Positions 41,701 to 50,375 of a DNA stretch of 64,000 nt are shown here, in pieces. Below the pieces are notes generated by a model. The model was not told the origin of the DNA. It ran no database searches and saw only the letters and a list, made by a program, of their open reading frames with translations. This stretch comes from Chitinophagaceae bacterium (GTDB taxonomy: Bacteria; Bacteroidota; Bacteroidia; Chitinophagales; Chitinophagaceae). Positions within the stretch are counted from its first letter, which is position 1, and each line of letters begins with the position of its first letter. Both the position numbers and the translations under genes were made by a program. The DNA lies in assembly GCA_019638615.1 (NCBI GenBank), contig JAHBTL010000009.1, forward strand, positions 1-64,000, given 5' to 3'.

Positions 41701-42178
41701 CTTTATAGTAACCCAACTTAGCAAATGGCCTGAGCAGTTTGATAGCACCAGATTGATTCGTAACAAATGTTTCTGACCATACCACTTGTTGCATGGAATT
41801 TTCAGGACTAATCCAGGGTGCACCTGTAACAGAATAGCCGGGTGCATTGTGCAGCATCATTTTTAAGCCCAATCTTTGTGCTTCGGACATGGCATATTTG
41901 TTATAGGCAAACCATTCATCGCTGGCATATTGCAAATGCCCTTTAGGAATTCCAGCCGAGCCATTGAAACACACCAAACCTGCGATACCCACTTCATGCA
42001 TGGCTTCCAAATCCCTGGTGATGCCTTTTTTAGAAACATTTCCATTTATCCAATGCCACCAGGTCCATGGACCATATTCAATAGGTGGCTGTGCAAAGTT
42101 CTCCCGAAAGCTGCTATGCTGACTATTAGCACTGACGGTTATCAGAAAAAATAATATCGTTAATAACCTTCGCATCAA
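38747..42178 (-). CDS. GH106 alpha-L-rhamnosidase
   Basis: This 1143-residue secreted glycoside hydrolase starts with signal MMRRLLTILFFLITVSANSQ. The N-terminal barrel region shows the GH106 pattern PWTWWHWINGNVSKKGITRD, then AMHEVGIAGL and LGLKMMLHNAPGYSVTG. Further on come LIVDSWEAGTQNWT and EPYGDGPF, which carry conserved acidic residues, and the C-terminus has a beta-sandwich with WKAPYIADVTDFV. Characterised members release alpha-L-rhamnose from rhamnogalacturonan or from arabinogalactan caps. The start codon overlaps the GH51 stop by 4 bp (ATGA), so the two are translationally coupled. Confidence 0.92.
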   Translation of the reverse strand: MMRRLLTILFFLITVSANSQHSSFRENFAQPPIEYGPWTWWHWINGNVSKKGITRDLEAMHEVGIAGLVCFNGSAGIPKGHLQYASDEWFAYNKYAMSEAQRLGLKMMLHNAPGYSVTGAPWISPENSMQQVVWSETFVTNQSGAIKLLRPFAKLGYYKDIAVIAYPALEGEEKPMAAYLDKIKVNGTDTAKENLFNYDYEHGVNVTIPAGKEHGELLLEFKEPFEASSIVIRREHTGPPNHPYDGPRDNPPSYQLEYANDGITYIPLACINMPALRELNVPSSQNFQTVKAKYFRLLTNKNSRITELNLYAAPRLENWESKANYIVNANRVADFTEKNIPAAFVINPEEVIDITQFLQADGTLNWTVPKGNWTILRMGHTTTGEENAAAPDGAKGLECDKLNKRGVNAHYNGFLKKLFEETKEFRGNTFQGLIVDSWEAGTQNWTRGFEKEFQTRTQYDIIPYLAAFTGRIVSSTVATEKFLADIRQTQATLLAENYYGALRTICHENNLLLLVEPYGDGPFNSLEVAKFIDIPSGEFWAHALYGGTHTNNQSGYIARTNSRKIAAAEAFTAMPDLSKFTGYPAAMKPEGDWMYTNGINRFMFHTFAHQPHPTAKPGMTLGPFGTHMNRNQTWWQQSKNYMDYLRRCQFMLQQGQFVSSSSPWVPVGSATDATQKKDDFTFVTLDKNPIINYIHRKQDNVDYYFVANNKRQPQKILAIADVQGKQPELWYPETGKQIPVYNYKTENGKTLLPINLNASEAVFVVFNGDPKQQPVWDEKDDLRNIKIKHRTYNEVNNSFTTSVWLRPDVVAVNGRSYVIYPQSGEILYGNGHATIGLSVGQNGVKFFEQAGARAEQVLFAEVKIEGWSLVNVVYKEGVPVIYINGKKVKEGTKSKYIVHANDIELAPKEPMITIFQGNYHTPEIASGALAETAITKMFQEGVPQHEQLFINNKPLSVIKTIPVNNSWKVRLNDSAGFKKQFNTKELRSLHLHSDKDIKYFSGTATYGSTFALADKGANQLLLDLGEVAFFANVFINGKKLPLLWKAPYIADVTDFVQNGKNEITVHVTNLWTNRLIGDEQLPQENTYDKWGEISKLPDWYINNQPKTGKRKTFVAWKQYDRNGPLTESGLIGPVKILVVEKPK

Positions 42179-44583
42179 TTTTTATTTACGGTAATTACAC
42201 TTGCCGAATATTTCGGCAATGCCACCTGAATTTTATTTTGATTTATTTGGAGCTGCTTACTTACACTTTTTACGGCGCCCTTATTGCTCATGGTATTGGC
42301 CAAATTCAACCGGTCGGCAGCAACTAATTCCATATTCACATTACCCGATGAAATATTGCCTTCAATATTTATTTGCAAGCTTTGCTCTTTATCTGAAGCA
42401 TTCACCAATTTGATGTAAATGGTTTTGTTATCTTCAGTTGAAGTAGCTACAATATTCACTTGCTCGTTATCGTAAGTCGTAACCAACCTGTTCGGTGCAT
42501 AATGGTCACGCCACAATTTCATTACCACATAATTGGGTGCAGCAAACCAACCTTTATGATCAAAATTAATAAAGGCATTATCCCAGCCCGTTGCACTGGT
42601 ATGCCTTAACCATAAAGCCGGACAAGCCATTTGCACCATGCTGTCTTTTTCAAACTCGTTAAGTATAGCCCCTGCATACAAACCGGTTCGCATATCAGTT
42701 CCGGTAAGGTTCCATTCGCTCCAGAATATTTTCATTTGTGGATTGGCAGAGGCTTTGATCATGGTGGTAAGTCCGCCAATAAAATTCCTTAAATCCTTAA
42801 TGCCGGTTTGAAACTTATTCAATTCTTCATAGTAATGAATGCTGATCATATCCACATATTCAGCGGCTTTAGTTATAACGGCTGTATCCAGGGGCAGAGC
42901 TTGTTTACTCATTGCGCCACTGCCGCAAGCAATGATTGTAATGCCCGGATATTTTTTTCGCATGGCGGGCGCATATCTTTGAATAATCTCCACATAATCA
43001 TCGGGATTCATTTTCCAGGTTTCATTATCCAGTTCCCAATATTTAATATCATAAGGTCTTGAATGCCCATTCTTAGCTCTAACGGCTCCCCACTTTGTAG
43101 AAGCGTCTCCCAGGCAATATTCCATAAAATCCATTGCCTTATTGAACCAATAATCCCTGCTTGCTTTTGAAGTATCGTATGGCTTATGATTATGATAGCC
43201 TGCAGGTAATACCATTAATGGCTCAGCTTTTGTTGCTTCGCAATAGCGCATGTATTCATCAATACCAAAGCTCAGTGGATCATAATCATCCCAACGCAAT
43301 TTACCAATGCGTTTGTGCTGTGGTCCTATGCCGTTTACAAAATCATAATGCTCCACAAAACTGCCGCCGGGCCAGCGGATAAAACCTGGTTTCAATGCTT
43401 TGGTAGCTTCCAGCAAATCTGCACGATAACCGCCTTTGTTTATGGACGACTTAGCCATCAGGCTCACCTGGTCTAAACTAAAAGGCGTTTTGCCGGACGT
43501 TACTATTTGAAAATCTGCGTCGTCTTCGTCAACAGATGAAACAAGTTCAAAAGCATATTCTTTCCAGGTTGAGGCAGCAGGTGTAATGGTTGTTTGTGCC
43601 AATACTTTTTCATTCTTCGTAAATCGAACGGTAAGTTCACCACTATTGCCCTTTATCCAAACAGAACCTTTTACCGGATCATTTTTCTTAATGACATAGT
43701 TATGTTGCCCCAAAATATTAGTGCCGGATTTGGGTGTAAATCTCAGCGCATTTTTTTCATTCAATGCATCGTTGGTAAATTCTAACTTGGCATTTCCTTT
43801 AAAGTACCAATGCCTCGCCGGGGTCAACAATTCATTTACCAACGCAGTCCCATCTATTTTTTTTACCGTGAAATCTCTGAATTGCACTTTACCATTTTCT
43901 GCGCCAATGCCCGGTGTTCCCTGCCTGGGCATTGTAGAACTACTGTAATCAAATACCAAAGCGTTATTCACCCAAACTTTTAGCGACTGCTCCAAAGCTT
44001 CCACCTTAACGCTTACCCATGTAAGTAATGGGATGGTGCCCGGTTTAGTTGATACGGTATCAATCACTTTGCTACCATCCTGCCAACGGAACTTATGCGT
44101 CATTTCGATATAACTGTTGCTTCCCTTTGGCGACAATACTATCTTAAACTTATTGCGTTGTAAAATATCGCCACCGCTGGCATATAGAACAATAGAACCT
44201 TTGTCGGACAATATCCTCGCATCTGTTTCTATATTATAATTTCTCCAATTATCTGCCCCGTAAATTTGCCAGGCTGTTTTTCCTGCTGCTGCTTCAGCGG
44301 TCAATGTGCCGTTATCTACATACCATTTTCCTTCATTGAGCTGCTCTTCAAAACTCCTATTCCAAACCATTTCGCCCCATACGCCATTGCTTACGGAATG
44401 ATACAGATGTTCTAAAAACTGGCCATAAATATGCGGATTGATTGTATTGACAATAGAATCGGGGTATACATTTACGGAAGTTATTTGAGCTTTATTCGTC
44501 AACGGTATACAAAGACACATTGAAATGACTAAAAGCATTCCAGGCAACTTCCAGTTTTTTTTATTTCGATACTTTCCAATCAC
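42175..44583 (-). CDS. GH51 alpha-L-arabinofuranosidase with N-terminal sugar-binding-like domains
   Basis: This 802-residue secreted enzyme removes alpha-L-arabinofuranose side chains. After a membrane signal near residues 14-32 comes the GH51 start (INPHIYGQFLEHLYHSVSNG). It is split from the barrel by an inserted LamG-like beta-sandwich (about 95-245) and a CBM4-like module (about 255-375). The barrel proper resumes at RADLLEATKALKPGFIRWPG. The acid/base Glu is E521 in LDNETW and the nucleophile is E623 in FWSEWN. A beta domain closes the protein. The insertion makes it longer than single-domain GH51 enzymes, as in other Bacteroidota members. Confidence 0.93.
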   Translation of the reverse strand: MIGKYRNKKNWKLPGMLLVISMCLCIPLTNKAQITSVNVYPDSIVNTINPHIYGQFLEHLYHSVSNGVWGEMVWNRSFEEQLNEGKWYVDNGTLTAEAAAGKTAWQIYGADNWRNYNIETDARILSDKGSIVLYASGGDILQRNKFKIVLSPKGSNSYIEMTHKFRWQDGSKVIDTVSTKPGTIPLLTWVSVKVEALEQSLKVWVNNALVFDYSSSTMPRQGTPGIGAENGKVQFRDFTVKKIDGTALVNELLTPARHWYFKGNAKLEFTNDALNEKNALRFTPKSGTNILGQHNYVIKKNDPVKGSVWIKGNSGELTVRFTKNEKVLAQTTITPAASTWKEYAFELVSSVDEDDADFQIVTSGKTPFSLDQVSLMAKSSINKGGYRADLLEATKALKPGFIRWPGGSFVEHYDFVNGIGPQHKRIGKLRWDDYDPLSFGIDEYMRYCEATKAEPLMVLPAGYHNHKPYDTSKASRDYWFNKAMDFMEYCLGDASTKWGAVRAKNGHSRPYDIKYWELDNETWKMNPDDYVEIIQRYAPAMRKKYPGITIIACGSGAMSKQALPLDTAVITKAAEYVDMISIHYYEELNKFQTGIKDLRNFIGGLTTMIKASANPQMKIFWSEWNLTGTDMRTGLYAGAILNEFEKDSMVQMACPALWLRHTSATGWDNAFINFDHKGWFAAPNYVVMKLWRDHYAPNRLVTTYDNEQVNIVATSTEDNKTIYIKLVNASDKEQSLQINIEGNISSGNVNMELVAADRLNLANTMSNKGAVKSVSKQLQINQNKIQVALPKYSASVITVNKN

Positions 44584-44618
44584 GTCAACTATTTTATAGG
44601 ATTTGGATAGATTAAAGG

Positions 44619-45881
44619 TTAGTTAACAATTACAGGATTTAAATACAACGATGATTGATTTCGAATATAATTATCAAACCCCTGTTCTGTTTTAAAAATG
44701 GATTCACTTTGTTCCCATCCCGCTACAAACCGGTAATGATTAACTGCATTTCCTTTTATGGACATCGCTACATAATAGGTGTGCCGGATATCGCTATTGG
44801 TATTGGGCGCAGTACCTGCTTTATACTTTTCGCTTTTGGGCAATAAAATAGCCATTCCCATTTTATCATGGTTTTCTGATTGCTCATCGTAGGTATAAAT
44901 AAACTTTGCTCCTGGAGAATTTTGCTGATGCAGTTGTTTACTTTTTAAATTTACAATGCCAACAATCAATGAAGCATTTGCAGGGGCGCCGCTAATCGTT
45001 ACTTTACTATCATAAAAATATTGTCCACCCCAAATGCTGATTTCTTCAGTTACAGCAACAACATGAGCGCCATTCAATATTTTCCATTCAGGATAATACA
45101 GGCGAAACTTTGCCAGCACAGGCCCATCACTTATTTTTTCATAAATCACTTTGCCCATATTCACACCACCTAAACGTATAAGGCTGTCTTTACCATTCAC
45201 CTTTAATTTCAGTGCCAATGCTCCTGCTCCAAGTGAACTACCTGCTTTTAACACATCCATTCCCCAATCACTTCTTTCATGGTAATTTTTCAAAGGGTCA
45301 ACGCCCACTTCATCCAGCACCATATTAGTGGTGGTTTTGCCCCAAATGTCTTTACCATTGCGTACATCAAAATATAAACGGAAGCCAACTTTATCATTTT
45401 CCCACGCAGGGCCTTCTGTTAGAAATGGAGGCAATTTTACTTTGTTGAAATCAGCACCTACCTGTCCGGCTGGAATAGAATCAACGCTTAAATCTGCACC
45501 AAAACTATCATCTGCATTTTTTCTTTTATGCCGAACATGCGCACGGGTTTCTATTGCATCAGCAGGTTTTTCATTCACCACTTTTAAATCAAGTTCGAGT
45601 TTTTGTTGGGCTCCTAAATTTTGTAGAAAGCAAACTTCATCCCAAACGCCATCTTTATTCAAATCGTCAAATTGTGTGGCAACAGGGCTGTTGCTATTTA
45701 TTATCGCTACATATTGGTTGGCATTCAGTGTACCCAACTTTTTTTCTACCTGGCTTCTAGTTAACACAATCAACTCATCGGTACGGATTTGATTCAAAGA
45801 ATTTTTCAAACTCAATGTTGCTTTTTGCGCTGATAGTTGCAATGAGGCCATCACTCCAATAATCAATACTAATTTTTTCAT
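44619..45881 (-). CDS. DUF4861 family secreted protein, paralog 2
   Basis: This 420-residue protein is counted from ATG at 45881 (signal MKKLVLIIGVMASLQLSAQ). A longer frame to 45920 would overlap the GH43 gene. It shares with the paralog at 33956 the blocks TDELIVLTRS, AHVRHKRKNADDSFG, LPPFLTEGPAWENDKVGF, DWGMDVL, SLGAGA and WGGQYFYDSK. Unlike paralog 1 it ends its signal with a standard cleavage site and has no lipobox Cys, so the two copies probably differ in location: one lipid-anchored, one soluble. Function unknown; the company of GH43, GH51 and GH106 suggests a role on the same oligosaccharides. Confidence 0.85.
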   Translation of the reverse strand: MKKLVLIIGVMASLQLSAQKATLSLKNSLNQIRTDELIVLTRSQVEKKLGTLNANQYVAIINSNSPVATQFDDLNKDGVWDEVCFLQNLGAQQKLELDLKVVNEKPADAIETRAHVRHKRKNADDSFGADLSVDSIPAGQVGADFNKVKLPPFLTEGPAWENDKVGFRLYFDVRNGKDIWGKTTTNMVLDEVGVDPLKNYHERSDWGMDVLKAGSSLGAGALALKLKVNGKDSLIRLGGVNMGKVIYEKISDGPVLAKFRLYYPEWKILNGAHVVAVTEEISIWGGQYFYDSKVTISGAPANASLIVGIVNLKSKQLHQQNSPGAKFIYTYDEQSENHDKMGMAILLPKSEKYKAGTAPNTNSDIRHTYYVAMSIKGNAVNHYRFVAGWEQSESIFKTEQGFDNYIRNQSSLYLNPVIVN

Positions 45882-45891
45882 ACTAATACTT

Positions 45892-47547
45892 TTATTTTTC
45901 AATCCTAAACCAATCGGCATCTATCCAGGAACGAGCTGTATTGGGTTTTTCATTCAGAATAAATAAACCGGTTTTTGCACCAATCCATTTACCTTGTCTT
46001 GCGGTGAAGCTGTTTCCAGCTTTTTCAAATTTCTTTCCATCCAGGCTGTAATAAAAATCACAGATAGCGCCGTCTTTCACCACAACTCTAAAATACATTT
46101 CTGCAAACTCAAGCCTGGTTTTGTAATTATATTTTACAACAGGTTTAAAATTTTTCAGTTCAATATTTGCTGATTGCTGCTCAGGTGTTTTTTGCTCGGC
46201 ATCTTTACAATTGGTTTGCACAATAGCATATCCATTGGCCGTTTTTTTCAAAGCCAGGTAACCGTAATCCCAACCCATCATAATCAGCCCCGCCATATCA
46301 CCTACATTTTGTAAAACCGCCGTTGCTTTCATAGTTGCAGTAAATGCAGGCGCCGGTAATTTTTGTAACAACAAATTAGGGATGTCCCAAAAGTTAGTAT
46401 AGTTCTCCGGATAGTATTGTCCATACAAACGTATATATCCGTTTTGCGACGGGAAGCCCCAACTCTGTTGCGGATTGGCATGCCAGCTCCATTGTAAGCC
46501 CAGCGCATGACTGTTGAACTCATCACTCGTGGCAGGCACTTCAACCGGATAAGTATTACCCACATTGGGTTTCTTAAACGTAAGTACCGGTTCGCCACTA
46601 TAGTTTTTATCGTTGATGCCCATTACAGGCCAACCATCTTTCCAATTTACCGGTTGCAAGTGCAACACCCTTCCATAAGCTCCCTTATCCTGGAAATGCA
46701 GGAACCACCACTCACCGGTTTTTGTATCTACCAGTCCGCCCTGGTGTGGCCCATTAACATTAGTCTTTCCTTGATCTAAAACCCTTTTCACTTCATAAGG
46801 CCCATAAATATTTTTAGACCGCAATGCTATTTGCCAGCCTGTAGCCACACCACCGGCAGGCGCCAGCAAATAATACCAGTCATCCTTTTTATAAAACTTG
46901 CCGCCTTCCACTGTATGATTTACGCCGTCATTGCCATCATATATCAACGACTGATCGCTGATGACTTTTGTGCCATATTCATTCAGTTCACACATCGTCA
47001 TCACGCTATTCAGATTGGCACGGCTCCCTGCCCATGCATGCACGAGATAAACTTTTCCATCTTCATCAAAAAGCGGGCTGGGGTCAATGCGGCCTTTACC
47101 GGGCAATACCAAAACAGGTTTGTCCCATTTGCCTAAAATATTTTTCGTTTTCACTACGTAAATACCAAAATCCGGATCACCCCAGTAAATCATATATTCC
47201 CCATTGTGATAGCGGATGCAAGGCGCCCATACACCTTTGCCATGTTGTGCTTTATCAAAAAAAGTTTCCGGCACGCCGGGCAAATGCAAATCATCCAGCG
47301 CATAATTCACCAGTTTCCAATTCACCAAATCTTTTGAATGTAGTATTGGCAAACCAGGCACACAATTAAAGCTGGATGCCGTCATATAATAATCATCTCC
47401 CACACGAATCACGTCCGGGTCAGAATAGTCTGCATAGATTATCGGATTTTTATACATTCCATTATCCAGATCGGGCGCCCACACCTGCGCCTGGCTGTTT
47501 GCAAATACTGTCGCTAAAAAAAATATCAGTATGGTCTGCTTAATCAT
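45892..47547 (-). CDS. GH43 beta-xylosidase/alpha-L-arabinofuranosidase
   Basis: This 551-residue secreted enzyme has signal MIKQTILIFFLATVFANSQA. The five-bladed propeller carries the three expected acids: the base D43 (YSDPDVI), the pKa modulator D155 (RIDPSP) and the general acid E214 (HTVEGG). A C-terminal beta-sandwich (about 345-551) is typical of the two-domain GH43 enzymes that act on arabinose- or xylose-bearing side chains. Which sugar it removes cannot be told from sequence. The PUL also encodes GH51 and GH127, so arabinose release from different linkages is likely. The DUF4861 gene follows after 10 bp. Confidence 0.93.
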   Translation of the reverse strand: MIKQTILIFFLATVFANSQAQVWAPDLDNGMYKNPIIYADYSDPDVIRVGDDYYMTASSFNCVPGLPILHSKDLVNWKLVNYALDDLHLPGVPETFFDKAQHGKGVWAPCIRYHNGEYMIYWGDPDFGIYVVKTKNILGKWDKPVLVLPGKGRIDPSPLFDEDGKVYLVHAWAGSRANLNSVMTMCELNEYGTKVISDQSLIYDGNDGVNHTVEGGKFYKKDDWYYLLAPAGGVATGWQIALRSKNIYGPYEVKRVLDQGKTNVNGPHQGGLVDTKTGEWWFLHFQDKGAYGRVLHLQPVNWKDGWPVMGINDKNYSGEPVLTFKKPNVGNTYPVEVPATSDEFNSHALGLQWSWHANPQQSWGFPSQNGYIRLYGQYYPENYTNFWDIPNLLLQKLPAPAFTATMKATAVLQNVGDMAGLIMMGWDYGYLALKKTANGYAIVQTNCKDAEQKTPEQQSANIELKNFKPVVKYNYKTRLEFAEMYFRVVVKDGAICDFYYSLDGKKFEKAGNSFTARQGKWIGAKTGLFILNEKPNTARSWIDADWFRIEK

Positions 47548-47573
47548 TTCTACTTTTTTATTAAGTCACCTTG

Positions 47574-47607
47574 AGTACTATTATCATCATGGTTGCGTTG
47601 CACACTT
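47574..47607. repeat. Dispersed 35-bp repeat, copy B
   Basis: It begins AGTACTATTATCATCAT and ends GTTGCGTTGCACACTT, matching copy A at 33187-33221 at about 28 of 35 positions. It lies in the 81-bp gap between the lyase and GH43 genes, one of the longest gaps within the operon. Confidence 0.5.
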
Positions 47608-47628
47608 CAACAGAATTGCATCCATCAG

Positions 47629-50373
47629 CTATAAACGTACCTGTTTATACGCTCCGGCTGCCATATTTATTTTTCGGCCTGTTGCCGTTGTAATCGTAAC
47701 CGGTTTCTCGCTGGTGAAATAGTAAACACCATCTTTAAAATTCAACACCGCATTTGTATTTTCTTTACTGGTAATGGTTATCCCCTTTCCACTTATCAAT
47801 TTCCCATTGCCCATAAACAAAGTAAAGTCCCTGCCCAATCCGGTACTGATTACCCCATAGGTAGCATTTGCTGCCATACCATTGTAAGCTACTTTCTCAT
47901 CCTTAACAGAAGAGAAAATATAGTCAGTACGACCGGTTTTATTCTTCACCATCAAACCCACAAAATCAGCAGATGCCGCTTTTACTTCAAAGGATTGAAT
48001 AGATTGTATTGAACGGCCTTCTTTAGAAGTTGTAGGTTCAAATACCGAAACAAACGGATGCTGCCATGCCTCGCCATGCTGGCGGGCTGCAATGGTCAGA
48101 TACGGTGCTTCCTCTACTTTATACGGCAAATCATTTTCCTTTCTGAAAGCTTTACAGGGCGGCGCATTAATAGAAAATACTTCCCTGCCCTGATAGCCCT
48201 TCATCCACAAGTTCATATCAACACTACTGCCATCGGGGAAAGACATTTTCCAAACCGCTTCATAATCTTCATTCGTTTTTGCGGATCTTTTATCCCACAT
48301 ATAATCCAATGCAAAAAGGTGGCCGCCAGCGAAAGCCATTTCTTCGCTGGGTTGTAAGGATAACATTTTGCCCTTTGTATCCTGAATGGTCAATTGCTGG
48401 CCTAGATTATGATAAAAATAATCATGGTATTTCTCACCACCGCGTTGCTTTTTAGATCGGAATATATCCACATAGTAACCGGAAGTTTCACTATTTAATA
48501 CAATGCTTAGCAAGCGGTTTTGATCGCTGCGACTTTCAGGCTCCAGAAAATTCACATCCGAATAAGTGATCCCATCATAATAACCCTCATTTTGAGATGG
48601 CTTGGGATAGGCAGCTTTCAGATCAAAAGGATGATTGCTCAGCATTTCGGGGTAATTGGAAATACCATCTACCATTACGGTATTATGCGCCGGAAAGCGG
48701 GAATAATATTCCATGTACGGCTTTTCAAAATAAGTGGAACCGATACCCGATTCTGCCCCCAGAACATACCCTTTTCCATACAACTCAATAGCCACTCCAT
48801 TGGCGTGCATGTGGTTTCCATAAGATGCATACTGAGAAATCATCAACCCGTTTTGTTTACTGTCCTGCCTGCTACGCAGCACCATCCAGCTCACATTGGG
48901 AGAATAAAACGTTGGTGTAGTATAATCGCTTTTTTTACCTGCTGCAATGCTCTCTTTTAAAACCAATGGTTTGATAGTAAAAAAGGAAGCCGCTTCCGCG
49001 GGCATCCGTGCTGGACCTGCCTGAGTATTATTTGCATTGGCATCAAATGATTTCAATAAACCGGTGAAAGCTTTTTCATCTTCGGTATTGTTGTACTGCT
49101 GTGCTAAACGCACCATATCCTGCATCGCTTCCGTATAAATAGGGCCATAGTATGAGTCGCCAAAAGCCGTAATCTGATCGTTAGGAAATAAATATTGCGG
49201 TAAAGCTTTTACGGCAGTTCTTATCACCGGCATATAAGGCAACAGGTTTTGGTTAAATGTATTGCTGTAGTCTCTTATAAAATTGGTAAGGTCCTTGGTT
49301 ACGCCTGTTGCATAACCCGGGCTTTCATTCCAGATACCGGTGGTGGCATCATATCCATAGGACATAAAATGAGGAATGGACCATTGCCTTGCCGAACTTT
49401 TATTGAGCAGGTAATCTAAATAATACTGGCGGCCTTTATTATCGGTATAGGTTTCATCATCTTCTAAAACCATCGCCACTTTTAAAATAAATTTTGCCTG
49501 ATGCAGGTCCCAGTTATTGTGCGGTACCCCATTTTTAATCGTAATGTCAATCCACTTTTTTAAAGTAGTTGCATACTGCTCCATGTGCTCCGGCTTATTC
49601 TTTTGCAGCCACTGGTAAAGGAAATCGTAAGTGTAAGACAACTCATTCAGGATGCGTTCCTGAATCACCTCAAAAGTGGAAAGCCCTACCAGCGTTTGCG
49701 CATGGCCATGACTGATATCTATCGGTCCCGTACGATAATACATACCCATCAGGTAAGTATCAAAAACACCAAATGCGAAGCGGGCATATTTTTCATCTCC
49801 GGTGAGCCAGTAAAGAAAAGCGGCATCTTTCGCCATCTTCATAATTTCCTCATTCACGCTTTCAATACTTCCACCCGATACCTGGCTTTGATCCACCCAT
49901 TCCAACGGCTTGCCTTCTTTGGAATTATTGCGAAAATAAACACCTTTGCCATCGTCCATATACGGAATAATTTCGTCAATGGATGGCCTGGTGAACACGC
50001 TGGAAACACCCCTGGTACTGCCAAAGCGAACCGTGGGCACGGGTGCTTCACCATCGGCATGATCGTACACGCCGCCCTTTATGTACACCTGTGTTGCTTT
50101 GGATTTCCAATACATCATCAGCCGGGAATACATCCAGTCTGGTTGCGCTTCGGTTTTTGTTACATAGAGATCAATGCGCTTTTTGATGCCGTTCAATACA
50201 TCTGTTGCCCAGGTTTCTTCTTTTGTTTGTTTTAGCACCACTTCCTTTTGGGCATCTGTCGTCATAAGCCGGGGGTGACCTCCCGGAAGATTAGCAGGTA
50301 AAGGGATTTTTTGCGCAGCCACCGCTCCGCAAAAAACAAATCCAAGTAAAGACAAGTATATGGCCTGCTTCAT
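47629..50373 (-). CDS. Heparinase II/III-like polysaccharide lyase
   Basis: This 914-residue secreted protein has signal MKQAIYLSLLGFVFCGAVAA. It has an alpha-toroid domain (about 60-450; candidate catalytic segment NNWDLHQAKF) and then a heparinase II/III-like beta domain. The latter starts at SYGNHMHANGVAIELYGKGY and includes AHNTVMVDGISNYPEML, where His and Tyr residues typical of these lyases lie. Lyases of this fold cut next to uronic acids by beta-elimination and leave unsaturated sugars. GH88, KduI and KduD in the same operon fit that product. The exact CAZy family is not assigned here; a Rha-GlcA or other uronate linkage is a reasonable guess. Confidence 0.8.
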   Translation of the reverse strand: MKQAIYLSLLGFVFCGAVAAQKIPLPANLPGGHPRLMTTDAQKEVVLKQTKEETWATDVLNGIKKRIDLYVTKTEAQPDWMYSRLMMYWKSKATQVYIKGGVYDHADGEAPVPTVRFGSTRGVSSVFTRPSIDEIIPYMDDGKGVYFRNNSKEGKPLEWVDQSQVSGGSIESVNEEIMKMAKDAAFLYWLTGDEKYARFAFGVFDTYLMGMYYRTGPIDISHGHAQTLVGLSTFEVIQERILNELSYTYDFLYQWLQKNKPEHMEQYATTLKKWIDITIKNGVPHNNWDLHQAKFILKVAMVLEDDETYTDNKGRQYYLDYLLNKSSARQWSIPHFMSYGYDATTGIWNESPGYATGVTKDLTNFIRDYSNTFNQNLLPYMPVIRTAVKALPQYLFPNDQITAFGDSYYGPIYTEAMQDMVRLAQQYNNTEDEKAFTGLLKSFDANANNTQAGPARMPAEAASFFTIKPLVLKESIAAGKKSDYTTPTFYSPNVSWMVLRSRQDSKQNGLMISQYASYGNHMHANGVAIELYGKGYVLGAESGIGSTYFEKPYMEYYSRFPAHNTVMVDGISNYPEMLSNHPFDLKAAYPKPSQNEGYYDGITYSDVNFLEPESRSDQNRLLSIVLNSETSGYYVDIFRSKKQRGGEKYHDYFYHNLGQQLTIQDTKGKMLSLQPSEEMAFAGGHLFALDYMWDKRSAKTNEDYEAVWKMSFPDGSSVDMNLWMKGYQGREVFSINAPPCKAFRKENDLPYKVEEAPYLTIAARQHGEAWQHPFVSVFEPTTSKEGRSIQSIQSFEVKAASADFVGLMVKNKTGRTDYIFSSVKDEKVAYNGMAANATYGVISTGLGRDFTLFMGNGKLISGKGITITSKENTNAVLNFKDGVYYFTSEKPVTITTATGRKINMAAGAYKQVRL

Positions 50374-50375
50374 AA

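Noticed and set aside
47629-50373. Assignment of the large lyase to a named CAZy polysaccharide lyase family
   Set aside because: Only the heparinase II/III-like fold features are visible; a profile search against CAZy families is needed to decide.
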